The notes under the pieces: model-generated | What the model saw: only the letters and a program-made list of their open reading frames with translations | The model's database searches: none | Told to the model about the DNA's origin: nothing | Assembly (NCBI GenBank): GCA_019115785.1 | Contig: DXCX01000017.1 | Coordinates: 1 to 46,990, forward strand | Length of the DNA stretch: 46,990 nucleotides | Reading direction: 5' to 3' | Origin: Candidatus Intestinimonas merdavium | GTDB taxonomy: Bacteria; Bacillota; Clostridia; Oscillospirales; Oscillospiraceae | Shown: positions 15,068-22,188 of the stretch, one piece after another | How positions within the stretch are numbered: the stretch's first letter is position 1 | How the letters are laid out: each line of letters opens with the position of its first letter | Program-made: the position numbers and the translations under genes

Positions 15068-16448
15068 CTCGGTTCACCTCCTTCTCCGGCTCCATCGTAG
15101 GTTGAATGGTTTTCGCTATCTTAGGCACCTCCTTCTGGATCTCCCGGCACAGGGCCAGCTTCTGGCGCTCCTGTCGGATCTGCCGGTTCACCTCGGCCAG
15201 CTGCTGGTACACCTCCGCCTTTTCCCGGAGCAGCGGTTCTCTGGGGTAGCCCTCCAGCCGGGCGACAGCGTCCAGGTAGCGGCCAAACTGCTCCTCCATG
15301 CCGGATATGCCATCCTCATAGAGCCGCCTGGTCACGGCCAGGGCCTCCACATCCGCCAGGGCCGTATACAGCGCCTGCCGTTTCTTTTTCCGCACATTGA
15401 GGATGGTGCGCTGCTTGGTCAGGTCGGCCAGCGTCTCCTCTGTGCGGGTCAGAAAGGCCCCCATGTCCTCCGGGGTGGCGATCCCGTTGTCCCGCAGAAA
15501 GTGGAACTGTTTTTGATACCGCTCCGCCTGGGCTGCGGCCTGCCGGAGCCGGGGCGTCATACGAGGCGGATACTGCCGCTGTCCCGCCTTGCCCAGCAGG
15601 TAGAGGTAATGGACATACAGCGCCAGAAAGCCCCTGTACTTGGGATGGGGCCGGAAGGGGTGGTAGGCCGGCCGGGGAATGACCGCGGGCCGTAGGCCCT
15701 GGTCGATGGCGGACAGCTCCCCCTGGATGGCGGAGCGGATGCCCTCCTCGGTGTACCGTGGGTCCTTCCTGCCGGGGACGAGGAACCGCTCCTGGCCCCG
15801 GAGACGGAAGCCCAGGCGGCTGCCGTGTCTGATCTCCCAGCCCTTGTGTTCCATGAGCAGGAAGAAGTGGCCCAGGTCGTTGGCGTCTTGGATGGCGTCC
15901 CGCAGGTCCGCCTCCAGCATGGTGCGGAAGGTGGGCTGTCCCCTGGTCTGCCGGAGCCACTCCGCATAACTGACCGCCCCGGCCCCCTGGCCCTCCAGGA
16001 TAACGGACAGGCCGTGTTCCCGGCACAGGCGGTCCGAGATGGCCCGGATCTGCCGGTAGTAGCTCTGAGGGCTGCTGTGGTATTTCTCTCCGGTCTCCGC
16101 GTTCACCGAGTTGAACAGGATGTGGGCGTGGATGTGGGCCTTGTCCACATGGACGCCGATGACGGCCTGGTAGCCGGGCAGGTGTTCCTCCACCAGTGTC
16201 CGGGCGATCTCCAATGCCAGTTCCGGGGATACCTCCCCAGGGCGGAAGGACTGGATCATGTGGTAATACTGCACGCCGCCCTCCTTGCTGTACTGCGCCT
16301 TGGTCTCCATCATCTGTTGCAGCTCCCGGCCAGGGTCACAGCCGTGATGGGCGGTGAGGATCTGCTCCTGGGTCTTGTCCCCGTTGAGGACATAGCGGAT
16401 GCCCACATCCAGCCGCCCCTTCCGGGCCAGGATCTTGGTGATGGCCAT
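15048..16448 (-). CDS. Relaxase (MobA/VirD2-like, three-His MOB family)
   Basis: 466 residues. Conserved motifs are a likely nucleophile Tyr in GIRYVLNG (about residue 19) and the metal-binding HIHAH (His 105, 107, 109) in HVDKAHIHAHILFN. A C-terminal helical region with coiled-coil potential follows (REKAEVYQQLAEVNRQIRQE). It nicks oriT, attaches to the 5' end and leads the strand through the channel. The start overlaps the MobC stop in TAATG, giving coupled translation. It is full length, unlike the relaxase remnant at 4111. Confidence 0.93.
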   Translation of the reverse strand: MAITKILARKGRLDVGIRYVLNGDKTQEQILTAHHGCDPGRELQQMMETKAQYSKEGGVQYYHMIQSFRPGEVSPELALEIARTLVEEHLPGYQAVIGVHVDKAHIHAHILFNSVNAETGEKYHSSPQSYYRQIRAISDRLCREHGLSVILEGQGAGAVSYAEWLRQTRGQPTFRTMLEADLRDAIQDANDLGHFFLLMEHKGWEIRHGSRLGFRLRGQERFLVPGRKDPRYTEEGIRSAIQGELSAIDQGLRPAVIPRPAYHPFRPHPKYRGFLALYVHYLYLLGKAGQRQYPPRMTPRLRQAAAQAERYQKQFHFLRDNGIATPEDMGAFLTRTEETLADLTKQRTILNVRKKKRQALYTALADVEALAVTRRLYEDGISGMEEQFGRYLDAVARLEGYPREPLLREKAEVYQQLAEVNRQIRQERQKLALCREIQKEVPKIAKTIQPTMEPEKEVNRDECRRR

Positions 16449-16756
16449 TACTTCTTCGCCACCTCATACATCAGTTCATAGACCTGATCCAGCAGGTACA
16501 GGCCCCGCTTGGCGTCCTCCGCCCTGGCGATGCCGGCGTTGACGCTGCGGGCGATCTGGTTGATGTTATTGCCGATGTGGTGGATCTCGGTGCGCAGGGC
16601 GCGGATCTCCTGGGAGGGACGGGCTTTGACCTCCCGCCCCAAAATGAGGCGGCGGAGGTAGGCTGTCTTGGAAAGTCCGCAGCTGCGGGCATCCCGTTCC
16701 AGCCGCTCTTTTTCCTCCGCGGACAGTCTCAGGCATATCTCATATTTCTTAGGCAT
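16448..16756 (-). CDS. mobC: MobC-like relaxosome protein
   Basis: 102 residues. An N-terminal ribbon-helix-helix (MPKKYEICLRLSAEEKERLE, CGLSKTAYLRRLIL) is followed by the MobC signature LRTEIHHIGNNINQIARSVN. It binds oriT and helps open it for the relaxase. ATG 16756 is chosen because GAGAGGAG is 6 bases upstream; a longer open frame to 16888 would have to read through the candidate oriT hairpin. Confidence 0.9.
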   Translation of the reverse strand: MPKKYEICLRLSAEEKERLERDARSCGLSKTAYLRRLILGREVKARPSQEIRALRTEIHHIGNNINQIARSVNAGIARAEDAKRGLYLLDQVYELMYEVAKK

Positions 16757-16931
16757 CGTCACTCCTCTCCGGCCTATGGCCGCTGGTTTCCGCCCGCAGG
16801 CGGCATAGGGGTCAGGGGCAGCGCCCCTGCAAGCGCGCAAAAGATATCTTTGCGCTATGCTTGCGCCGTCGCCGCCTGGGGGCGGCATCGGATCCGGCCC
16901 CGGTGGGGCCGCGTCTCAAGAGGGAACCGCC
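16757..16931. other. Candidate origin of transfer (oriT)
   Basis: Gene-free region directly upstream of mobC and the relaxase. The core is a nested near-perfect inverted repeat at 16829-16864: outer arms GCAAGC (16829-16834) and GCTTGC (16859-16864); inner arms GCGCAAA (16835-16841) and TTTGCGC (16849-16855), with AGATATC between. A second hairpin, GGGGC-AGC-GCCCC (16816-16828), abuts it. A hairpin next to a GCTTGCGCC sequence upstream of mobC is the expected layout for a MOB-family oriT. The nick site itself cannot be placed from sequence alone. Confidence 0.6.
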
Positions 16932-17330
16932 TCACCGCTCCTGCTGCCGGCAGCTTCGCTTGGGCTGTTCGGCAAATCGCTCTACCGGTACCCCGGCAAG
17001 GTCCAGGCTGGACTTGTCTTTCACCTCCGCCGCGTACCGTGCGTAGTGGTACCCTTCACAGTTGACCAGTATTCCACCCTGGATGCTGTCGGTCGTCACC
17101 AGCAAGCAGCGTTCTACGCCATTCAAATCGCAGTAGGTGCGTTCCCTGTCCGAGGCCAGGAACGGCATATCCTCGCTTATATGGGTCAGGAAGTGCTGAT
17201 ACTGCGTGGCGGTGAGCTGGATGACCTTCAGGACATCCACCCGGACCTCCTGTTTCCGCCGATCCTCCCGCAGATCCTCCAGACCGCCGGGCTTTCGGCA
17301 GAAGTATGTGTGGATCATTGAGCGTGCCAT
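16932..17330 (-). CDS. Unrecognised ICE protein, 132 aa
   Basis: Starts at ATG 17330 behind GAAAGGAGAGAGT. It is soluble, with a mixed alpha/beta look: DVLKVIQLTATQYQHFLTHI, then CDLNGVERCLLVTTDSIQGG, then ILVNCEGYHYARYAAEVKD. No catalytic motif is apparent. It lies downstream of VapD, but two hairpins stand between them, so it is probably expressed separately. Similar short proteins occur beside mobC in other clostridial ICEs (recollection, not a search). Confidence 0.7.
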   Translation of the reverse strand: MARSMIHTYFCRKPGGLEDLREDRRKQEVRVDVLKVIQLTATQYQHFLTHISEDMPFLASDRERTYCDLNGVERCLLVTTDSIQGGILVNCEGYHYARYAAEVKDKSSLDLAGVPVERFAEQPKRSCRQQER

Positions 17331-17349
17331 ACTCTCTCCTTTCTTCGGT

Positions 17350-17370
17350 GGGTGTCATGTACAGACACCC
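17350..17370. promoter_or_regulatory. Palindrome GTGTC-N7-GACAC, copy 1
   Basis: GGGTGTC (17350-17356) and GACACCC (17364-17370) flank a 7-base spacer. It lies 20 bases upstream of the start of the 132-aa gene. The same palindrome with the same spacer length recurs at 17405-17425 inside the terminator stem. Paired sites of this kind could bind a dimeric regulator. Confidence 0.4.
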
Positions 17371-17390
17371 TGATTGTCTGGGAACACGCA

Positions 17391-17431
17391 AAAAAGCAGG
17401 GGCAGGGTGTCAATACATGACACCCTGCCCC
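17391..17431 (-). terminator. Intrinsic terminator containing palindrome copy 2
   Basis: GGGGCAGGGTGTC (17399-17411) pairs perfectly with GACACCCTGCCCC (17419-17431), a 13-bp stem with a 7-base loop. On the minus strand it is followed by TGC and a TTTTTT run (17391-17396). It ends transcripts that enter from the VapD operon. Confidence 0.8.
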
Positions 17432-17449
17432 TGGCCGTCCGTAAACAAT

Positions 17450-17486
17450 AAACGGCAGGGCATATACACAAAATGCCCTGCCGTTT
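17450..17486 (-). terminator. Second hairpin directly after vapD
   Basis: AAACGGCAGGGCAT (17450-17463) pairs perfectly with ATGCCCTGCCGTTT (17473-17486) around a 9-base loop. It lies 5 bases after the VapD stop on the minus strand and is followed by ATTGTTTACGG. With the hairpin at 17391-17431 it makes a tandem terminator for the 13-kb operon upstream. Confidence 0.65.
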
Positions 17487-17490
17487 AGGA

Positions 17491-17949
17491 TCATCGTTCC
17501 TGTGAATATGGTTTTTTGCGCTGCTTCGATGGTCTGACCGTGTTCCGTGGTCTCGGCTCCACCTCGTTCTCCGGGGCTGGTGACAGCGCGAACCCGTCCA
17601 GTTCAATGTCCAGAGGTCTGGATGCCTCCTCCAGCATTTGTTTCAAGCTGTGCTGCGCGCCAATGTTGGTCACATCGATCTCATTGACGCACCGGCTCAA
17701 CCAGGGAAAGGCGCTCGCCAGCCGTTCTATCAGGTCAACCACATCCACGGTGGTCAGCTTGTCGATGGAGGTATACACAGAATACTGCCGATGCTCAAAG
17801 CCGTTGGCCGTCATGAAGCGTTGGATGTCCTGATACGCCTTTTTATAGTACTGCGCATTCTGTGGCGGCTCCTGATGGGGGTAGTGCCGCTTCAACGATC
17901 CCTGGCGCAGATCGAAGGTGATCTGCTTGCGGCTTCCGCTGTTTGCCAT
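17491..17949 (-). CDS. vapD: VapD-like (Cas2-fold) protein
   Basis: 152 residues. The N-terminal half follows the VapD pattern: RKQITFDLRQGSLKRHYP, then AYQDIQRFMTANGFEHRQYS, then a C-terminal helix-strand AFPWLSRCVNEIDVTNIGAQ. VapD proteins have a Cas2-like ferredoxin fold and several are ribonucleases; the Asp in TFDL matches the conserved acidic position. A Lys/Arg/Pro-rich ~45-residue tail is extra. ATG 17949 starts 2 bases after the upstream stop, with little Shine-Dalgarno, so translation is probably coupled. It could be a solitary toxin or an RNA-processing factor. Confidence 0.65.
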   Translation of the reverse strand: MANSGSRKQITFDLRQGSLKRHYPHQEPPQNAQYYKKAYQDIQRFMTANGFEHRQYSVYTSIDKLTTVDVVDLIERLASAFPWLSRCVNEIDVTNIGAQHSLKQMLEEASRPLDIELDGFALSPAPENEVEPRPRNTVRPSKQRKKPYSQER

Positions 17950-17951
17950 AC

Positions 17952-18263
17952 TCAGGCCGTGGTCCGTCCCCGTACCTTCCACGCCTGGGACAGCACATCT
18001 TCCGATGAACCATCGTCATCATGCCAGGTGCAGGAGGAGGCAAACAGGGTGAACCACTCGCTCCGGAGCAGCGCCATCAGGATGGCCCACATACCGGAGA
18101 AATCATTTTCTCTGCCATTGTCCATGAAGGACAGCGTTTCGCCGTCCTCCACACAGCGCAGGCCCTTGGCCGCAAAGTGCTGCTTGATCGTCTGATGTAC
18201 GGCATCTACCGTATAGCCCTGCCGTTCCACCTTGGCCCGGTCAAAGGTGAAATCAACTTTCAT
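17952..18263 (-). CDS. Small unrecognised protein, paralogue of the 18321-18629 gene
   Basis: 103 residues. It shares a framework with the next upstream protein: MKVDFTFDRAKVERQGYTVD versus MNVKLSFDSAAAERKGCTAE, and GRENDFSGMWAILMALLRSEWF versus GHGDDFACMWEIILALLRSRWF. The conserved core is xDFxxMWxIxxALLRSxWF, followed by a Cys-containing acidic segment. No enzymatic motif is seen. GGGAGGGGGAAGGG precedes the ATG at 18263. The pair arose by tandem duplication and both are intact. Confidence 0.75.
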   Translation of the reverse strand: MKVDFTFDRAKVERQGYTVDAVHQTIKQHFAAKGLRCVEDGETLSFMDNGRENDFSGMWAILMALLRSEWFTLFASSCTWHDDDGSSEDVLSQAWKVRGRTTA

Positions 18264-18320
18264 CCCTTCCCCCTCCCATTCATGTGTTTTTCTTCATTAT
18301 ACCGTCTCATGGTGGCTTTA

Positions 18321-18629
18321 TCAAGGAAAATCGGCCGCCACCTCCTTCCCGGTTTGCCCCAGCAGATCCTCCTCGCCGTCCTCATCCTCCCAGACGAAGG
18401 AGGACGCGCAGTCCAGGAACCACCGGCTGCGCAGCAGGGCGAGGATGATCTCCCACATACAGGCGAAGTCATCCCCGTGGCCCTTGTCCGTGAACACCAG
18501 CACATCCCCCTCAGAGACGCAGGGAAGGTCGTGGGCGGCAAACAGGTCCTTCACCGCCTGCCGCATCTGTTCCGCTGTGCAGCCTTTCCGCTCCGCGGCG
18601 GCGCTGTCAAAGGAAAGTTTTACGTTCAT
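18321..18629 (-). CDS. Small unrecognised protein, paralogue of the 17952-18263 gene
   Basis: 102 residues from ATG 18629, which has AAGGAGG 6 bases upstream. An N-terminal strand-helix-helix unit (MNVKLSFDSAAAERKGCTAE, MRQAVKDLFAAHDLPCV) leads to DVLVFTDKGHGDDFACMWEI and an acidic C-terminus (VWEDEDGEEDLLGQ). Sequence identity with its downstream neighbour is substantial across the whole length, by eye. Function unknown; both copies are retained, which suggests heteromeric or diverged roles. Confidence 0.75.
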   Translation of the reverse strand: MNVKLSFDSAAAERKGCTAEQMRQAVKDLFAAHDLPCVSEGDVLVFTDKGHGDDFACMWEIILALLRSRWFLDCASSFVWEDEDGEEDLLGQTGKEVAADFP

Positions 18630-18712
18630 GTGGCACCTCCTTGCTTTTTGGTAGCCCACATCATACCCTATCGCCCCGGAAATATCCAGATAAATCGGCA
18701 GACAGTGCAGTT

Positions 18713-19447
18713 TCACGCCGCCTGTGCCAGCTCCTGCTCGATCCGCTCCCTGGCACGGCGGGCATACTCCTCGGTGACCTCGATGCCGGTGGCGGTGTAG
18801 CCCTCCAGGACGGCGGCCAGCACCGTGGTGCCGCTGCCGGCGAAGGGGTCCAGGATGTGGCCCCCCGGCTCCGCGATCTTCACCACATCCCGCATGAGCT
18901 GGAGGGGCTTTTCGGTCAGGTGGATGCGGTTCTGGGGGTTGCCGTTCTTGAACACACCGGGCAGACAGGGCACCGGGCGGCTCAGGGGCATATCCCCGTT
19001 GGAACCCCAGACGATGTACTCCGCCTGCTGGCGGAACCGGCCCTTCTGGGGGCGGCTGTTGCCTTTGTCCCAGACAGCGGTGCCCCGCCAGATCCACCCC
19101 GCCCACTGGAGGGCGTCGGTGGCGGCGGGGAGCTGCCGCCAGTCGATGAACATACACACCGGCGCTCCGGGCTTGCACAGCTTCCGGGCCTCATGCAGCC
19201 ACTCCGCCGCCCAGCGGGTCCAGGAACGCTGGTCCTTGGCGTCCCCCTCGAAGGGAGGGGGCGCGTTCTCTCCCATGCTGGAATACTTGGCCGTGGTGGA
19301 CTTGTTCTTCTCCGCCTGGGTGCGTCCCCCGGAGGCGTAGGGCGGGTCGGTGATGACGGCGTCGAAGGTGCCTGGGGCAAAGCCCTCCAGCACCTTCAGG
19401 GCGTCCCCCTGGATGATGTTCCACTTGCCGCTCATGTTATCGCTCAT
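18713..19447 (-). CDS. DNA methyltransferase, beta-class (adenine/N4-cytosine type)
   Basis: 244 residues. The catalytic motif DPPY is at residues 34-37, and the SAM-binding motif DPFAGSGTTVLAA comes near the C-terminus, the order of beta-class amino-methyltransferases. Between them lies a long target-recognition part (KQRSWTRWAAEWLHEARKLC...). No restriction endonuclease is adjacent, so this is an orphan methylase, probably protecting the element or regulating it. ATG 19447 is used: GAGGG is 6 bases upstream, and the stop of the upstream gene (CGA TAA) overlaps it. DPPY rather than NPPY is compatible with either N6-adenine or N4-cytosine. Confidence 0.9.
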   Translation of the reverse strand: MSDNMSGKWNIIQGDALKVLEGFAPGTFDAVITDPPYASGGRTQAEKNKSTTAKYSSMGENAPPPFEGDAKDQRSWTRWAAEWLHEARKLCKPGAPVCMFIDWRQLPAATDALQWAGWIWRGTAVWDKGNSRPQKGRFRQQAEYIVWGSNGDMPLSRPVPCLPGVFKNGNPQNRIHLTEKPLQLMRDVVKIAEPGGHILDPFAGSGTTVLAAVLEGYTATGIEVTEEYARRARERIEQELAQAA

Positions 19448-20030
19448 GGGCATCCCTCGTTTCTTTCTTTTTATTGGATCTCTGCTGGGTGGGCGGAGGC
19501 GTCAGCTCCGTCTCCACATACTCGCTGATGATGTTCAGCGCCTGCTCATAGCTGCCGCTGGCGGTCACCCGCTGGAACATCTCGTCCGCCTGCTCCTTCA
19601 TCCCAGCCTGTTTCAGCAGAGCGGAGGCCCGGCCCAGAATGGCGAAGATGTTCCCGTCCTGGCCCAGCAGCTCCATTTTGGGGCGCTGGGGCCGCCGCTC
19701 CTGGACAAACCCGCCCAGGCGGTTGGGGACATAGTCACTGAGCCAGGTCCCGCCAAACTGTCCGTGGGTCTGGAGCCGCCACATGGCCAGCTTGCCCACA
19801 TCCAGCTGCACTCCCTCAAAGGGGAACAGCAGGTTGGTCAGGCCGTCATGCTGGAATACTGACACAGACTCGAATCTGCTGCTCTCCTGCAGAATACCGG
19901 CCTCGGTGAACAGACCGTTGATGCCGTCCACCCACTCCTGGATGTCACCGCCGCAGCCCTGGAGGATGAGGCCCTCCAGGTCCTCCATCTGCCGCAGGTC
20001 ATCCGCGGTGATCGTCTTGATCTCTGCCAT
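19437..20030 (-). CDS. Unrecognised ICE protein, 197 aa
   Basis: Soluble and mostly helical. Recognisable blocks are ITADDLRQMEDLEGLILQGC, VGKLAMWRLQTHGQFGGTWL and the helical pair NIFAILGRASALLKQAGMKE / YEQALNIISEYVETEL; the last recalls proteins of unknown function common in clostridial ICE operons. The C-terminus is basic (QQRSNKKKETRDAHER). Its stop overlaps the start of the methylase gene within the 13-base junction sequence repeated at 23721-23733. No function can be proposed. Confidence 0.75.
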   Translation of the reverse strand: MAEIKTITADDLRQMEDLEGLILQGCGGDIQEWVDGINGLFTEAGILQESSRFESVSVFQHDGLTNLLFPFEGVQLDVGKLAMWRLQTHGQFGGTWLSDYVPNRLGGFVQERRPQRPKMELLGQDGNIFAILGRASALLKQAGMKEQADEMFQRVTASGSYEQALNIISEYVETELTPPPTQQRSNKKKETRDAHER

Positions 20031-20039
20031 CTCTGCCTC

Positions 20040-20813
20040 CTATCTGGCCTGCCCCTGTCTGGAGCGGCTCTTTGTCTTTTTGATCGCCGGCTGCTCTGTC
20101 TTGACCGGGATGCCAAGTTCCTCCGCTCTGCGGATCTCTGCCTGCATCCCAGGTGTTTGGGCAGCGCCGTACACATTGACCTGCTGGCAGGTTTCCACCA
20201 GCCGCAGGCCCATCTCCCGCGCCGCCTGGTCCTGGACGGGGGCCTCCGGGTCAGCGATAGGTGGGAACATGAGGTGGGGGCAGACGGGAACATCCCCGGC
20301 CTGGAACACCTCCCGCGCCTTTTCCTTGGCGAACGCGATGTTTCTCTCCACATCTCCCCGCAGGGGAGCGCAGATGTAGACCAGCCTGGGGCCATTTCTG
20401 GTGCGCTCCAGAGCCCGGTCCCGGAACACATCCAGATAGCTTCCGGCTGCCTGCCGGAGCTTCTGGTAATCTGCCTGGGTCGGATGGAAGGCATACCAAT
20501 CGACACTGTTGCCGTCCACCCAGATATGGGGATCGACTCCGTCTCGCAGGTAGGGATTGTTGGGGACCTTCTGTCTGCCCCAGACCTCCTTCAGGCGCAG
20601 GGTCAATTTGTCCACCACACCCAAATCGCTGTCCAGCAGGGTCAGACGGAGGGCCGTGTAGTGATCCGCATAGCCCATCGTCACAAATTCAGCCCGCACC
20701 TGTCTGCCTGCATCAAGGTTTCCCAAACAGGTGCGGCCCACAAAGACGGGATCGTGGATGATCTCCCCATCCCCAAACAGTTTCCGCAGCTCCTGCTCAA
20801 AGAAATTACTCAC
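20040..20813 (-). CDS. DUF4406-like (nucleoside deoxyribosyltransferase fold) protein with extra N-terminal domain
   Basis: 257 residues. The C-terminal part (about 140-240) has the pattern of DUF4406 and related NDT-fold proteins: LVYICAPLRGDVERNIAFAK, VPVCPHLMFPPIADPE and GMQAEIRRAEELGIPV. Members are thought to bind or cleave nucleoside-like substrates, but this subgroup is uncharacterised. The N-terminal ~135 residues (GRTCLGNLDAGRQVRAEFVT, LRLKEVWGRQKVPNNP) are a separate module I cannot name. The tail is basic. The gene overlaps its upstream neighbour by 4 bases. Confidence 0.75.
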   Translation of the reverse strand: MSNFFEQELRKLFGDGEIIHDPVFVGRTCLGNLDAGRQVRAEFVTMGYADHYTALRLTLLDSDLGVVDKLTLRLKEVWGRQKVPNNPYLRDGVDPHIWVDGNSVDWYAFHPTQADYQKLRQAAGSYLDVFRDRALERTRNGPRLVYICAPLRGDVERNIAFAKEKAREVFQAGDVPVCPHLMFPPIADPEAPVQDQAAREMGLRLVETCQQVNVYGAAQTPGMQAEIRRAEELGIPVKTEQPAIKKTKSRSRQGQAR

Positions 20814-21433
20814 CGCTCCACCCCTTTCGTCCGCTTCTGCGCCCGCTGGGGCGTCGGCTTCTGCGACCCCAGCACATCCCTGGATGAGTCCCGGTTGACG
20901 GAGCGGCTCTGGCCGTTGATGACCAGGATGTCCGGGGTGTCATTGTAGATGCCCTCGCCGCTGATGATCACGGTGCCGCCGATCAGCCGCACACCGCCGG
21001 ACACATTTCCGTAGACAGAACAGTGGCCGGAGAGGATGGGGACATGGCCTGTCTCCGTGGACTGGCGGACGATGGCGCACCCGGACACCCTGGCGTGGTC
21101 ATTGAGGACGGCGCCGCGCACATAGGCCCCATCCTCCACCCGGCTGTGGCCCTTCATCACGGCATTGTGGGAGATATAGCCGTCATCACAGACAATGGCC
21201 TCATCCTGGAGGATGGCGCCCCGATCCACATAGCCATCGTTGCAGCAGATGGCGTCATCGTAGATCCAGGCGTTGTCCCCCGGCTCGAAGGACAGGTTGT
21301 GTTCGCTCTCCACGAAGCCGCCCAGGTCCCCGGCCCGGACTCCCGGTCTGATGTCCCGCAGGGCGCGGATGCGGTGCAGGAAGGGGTATTTCTCATGGGC
21401 GATGTCGGTGATCTCATACTTCTCGTTGTTCAT
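20810..21433 (-). CDS. Left-handed beta-helix (hexapeptide-type) repeat protein
   Basis: 207 residues. After a short N-terminal unit (RIRALRDIRPGVRAGDLGGF) the sequence is a run of hexapeptide-like turns: NAWIYDDAICCNDGYVDRGA, ILQDEAIVCDDGYISHNAVM, SRVEDGAYVRGAVLNDHARV, then CSVYGNVSGGVRLIGG. Such proteins form triangular beta-helices; many are acyltransferases, but no catalytic His is obvious. Related proteins occur in phages and ICEs with unknown roles. ATG 21433 is preferred over a GTG at 21442 because AAGGAG is 8 bases from the ATG. Confidence 0.78.
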   Translation of the reverse strand: MNNEKYEITDIAHEKYPFLHRIRALRDIRPGVRAGDLGGFVESEHNLSFEPGDNAWIYDDAICCNDGYVDRGAILQDEAIVCDDGYISHNAVMKGHSRVEDGAYVRGAVLNDHARVSGCAIVRQSTETGHVPILSGHCSVYGNVSGGVRLIGGTVIISGEGIYNDTPDILVINGQSRSVNRDSSRDVLGSQKPTPQRAQKRTKGVER

Positions 21434-21453
21434 TGGTCTCACTCCTTTTTCTT

Positions 21454-22188
21454 TTATGCAGCCTTTTTGCAGGCGTCCTTCTGTCGGAACAGGGCATCAA
21501 TGTCAGAGAAGCGCCGTTTTCGGTCAAATTTCTCGGACACCTTCCCCGGCAATGCCTGCAGCTCCAGCATCCGGCCCCAGAGGTCCGGGTGGCAGTCATA
21601 CAGGTGGCGTAGCTCCCTCTGTTTGGCGTTGGGGCAGAACCAACAGCCGCCCCGGTCGGTAAATTCATAGACAGGCGAAAGGAGCCCTGCCGTCTGGCAG
21701 AGCTCCTTGGCATCCTGTTCTGTGAAGTGGTATTTCTCCAGCAGGGAAACTTTCTTGCCCTCCTGAAGCCGCAGCAGCCGTGTCTGCTCGTCCTGGGCGA
21801 TACCGATGTAGTGGACGGTGTCTGGGGGCAGCGTTTTCTGGTACCGCTCAATGGGCCGCAGCTTGCAGTCCCTCTGGACATAGCACTTCCCGCACACCGG
21901 GAAGGAACGCAGCAGCCCCTTCTTCGGCCCCCGCGTGACCTGTCCGGTGAACAGATCCACATAGGTCTTGTCGCCCCGCAGAACGGTCACTTTGACCCCC
22001 ATCCGCTCCAGGGCCGGGATGCCCTTGGTGTAAATAAAGTCCCGGTGCTCCGGGACTTCTCCTGAGATGCCTTTGTCAAACATCACTTCGCAGTAGATGG
22101 CCTCGTCCAGAGGCTCTCCATGCTTCCTGGCCAATAAGATGGTGGCAAGGCTGTCCTTGCCAAAGGAACAGGAAGCGATGTATCTCAC
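21454..22188 (-). CDS. PP-loop ATP pyrophosphatase, PAPS-reductase-like, cysteine-rich
   Basis: 244 residues from GTG 22188. The PP-loop SFGKDS (residues 8-13) binds ATP. Five cysteines in two clusters, CGKCYVQRDC (99, 102, 108) and CWFCP (182, 185), look able to bind an iron-sulfur cluster or zinc. The family includes PAPS reductases, tRNA thiolases and DndC of DNA phosphorothioation; sequence alone does not choose between them. Other dnd genes are absent. The start codon overlaps the metK stop as GTGA, so the two proteins are made together. A longer frame inside metK is rejected. Confidence 0.85.
   Translation of the reverse strand: MRYIASCSFGKDSLATILLARKHGEPLDEAIYCEVMFDKGISGEVPEHRDFIYTKGIPALERMGVKVTVLRGDKTYVDLFTGQVTRGPKKGLLRSFPVCGKCYVQRDCKLRPIERYQKTLPPDTVHYIGIAQDEQTRLLRLQEGKKVSLLEKYHFTEQDAKELCQTAGLLSPVYEFTDRGGCWFCPNAKQRELRHLYDCHPDLWGRMLELQALPGKVSEKFDRKRRFSDIDALFRQKDACKKAA

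Noticed and set aside
16757-16888. N-terminally extended MobC frame
   Set aside because: It would translate the candidate oriT hairpins, and the RBS fits ATG 16756.
20810-21433. Hexapeptide protein as a gamma carbonic anhydrase or acetyltransferase
   Set aside because: The repeats are present, but the metal-binding His triad or the catalytic His of acyltransferases is not visible.
21454-22188. PP-loop gene as DndC of a DNA phosphorothioation system
   Set aside because: No dndA, dndB, dndD or dndE partner exists in the window, so only the broader PP-loop family is claimed.
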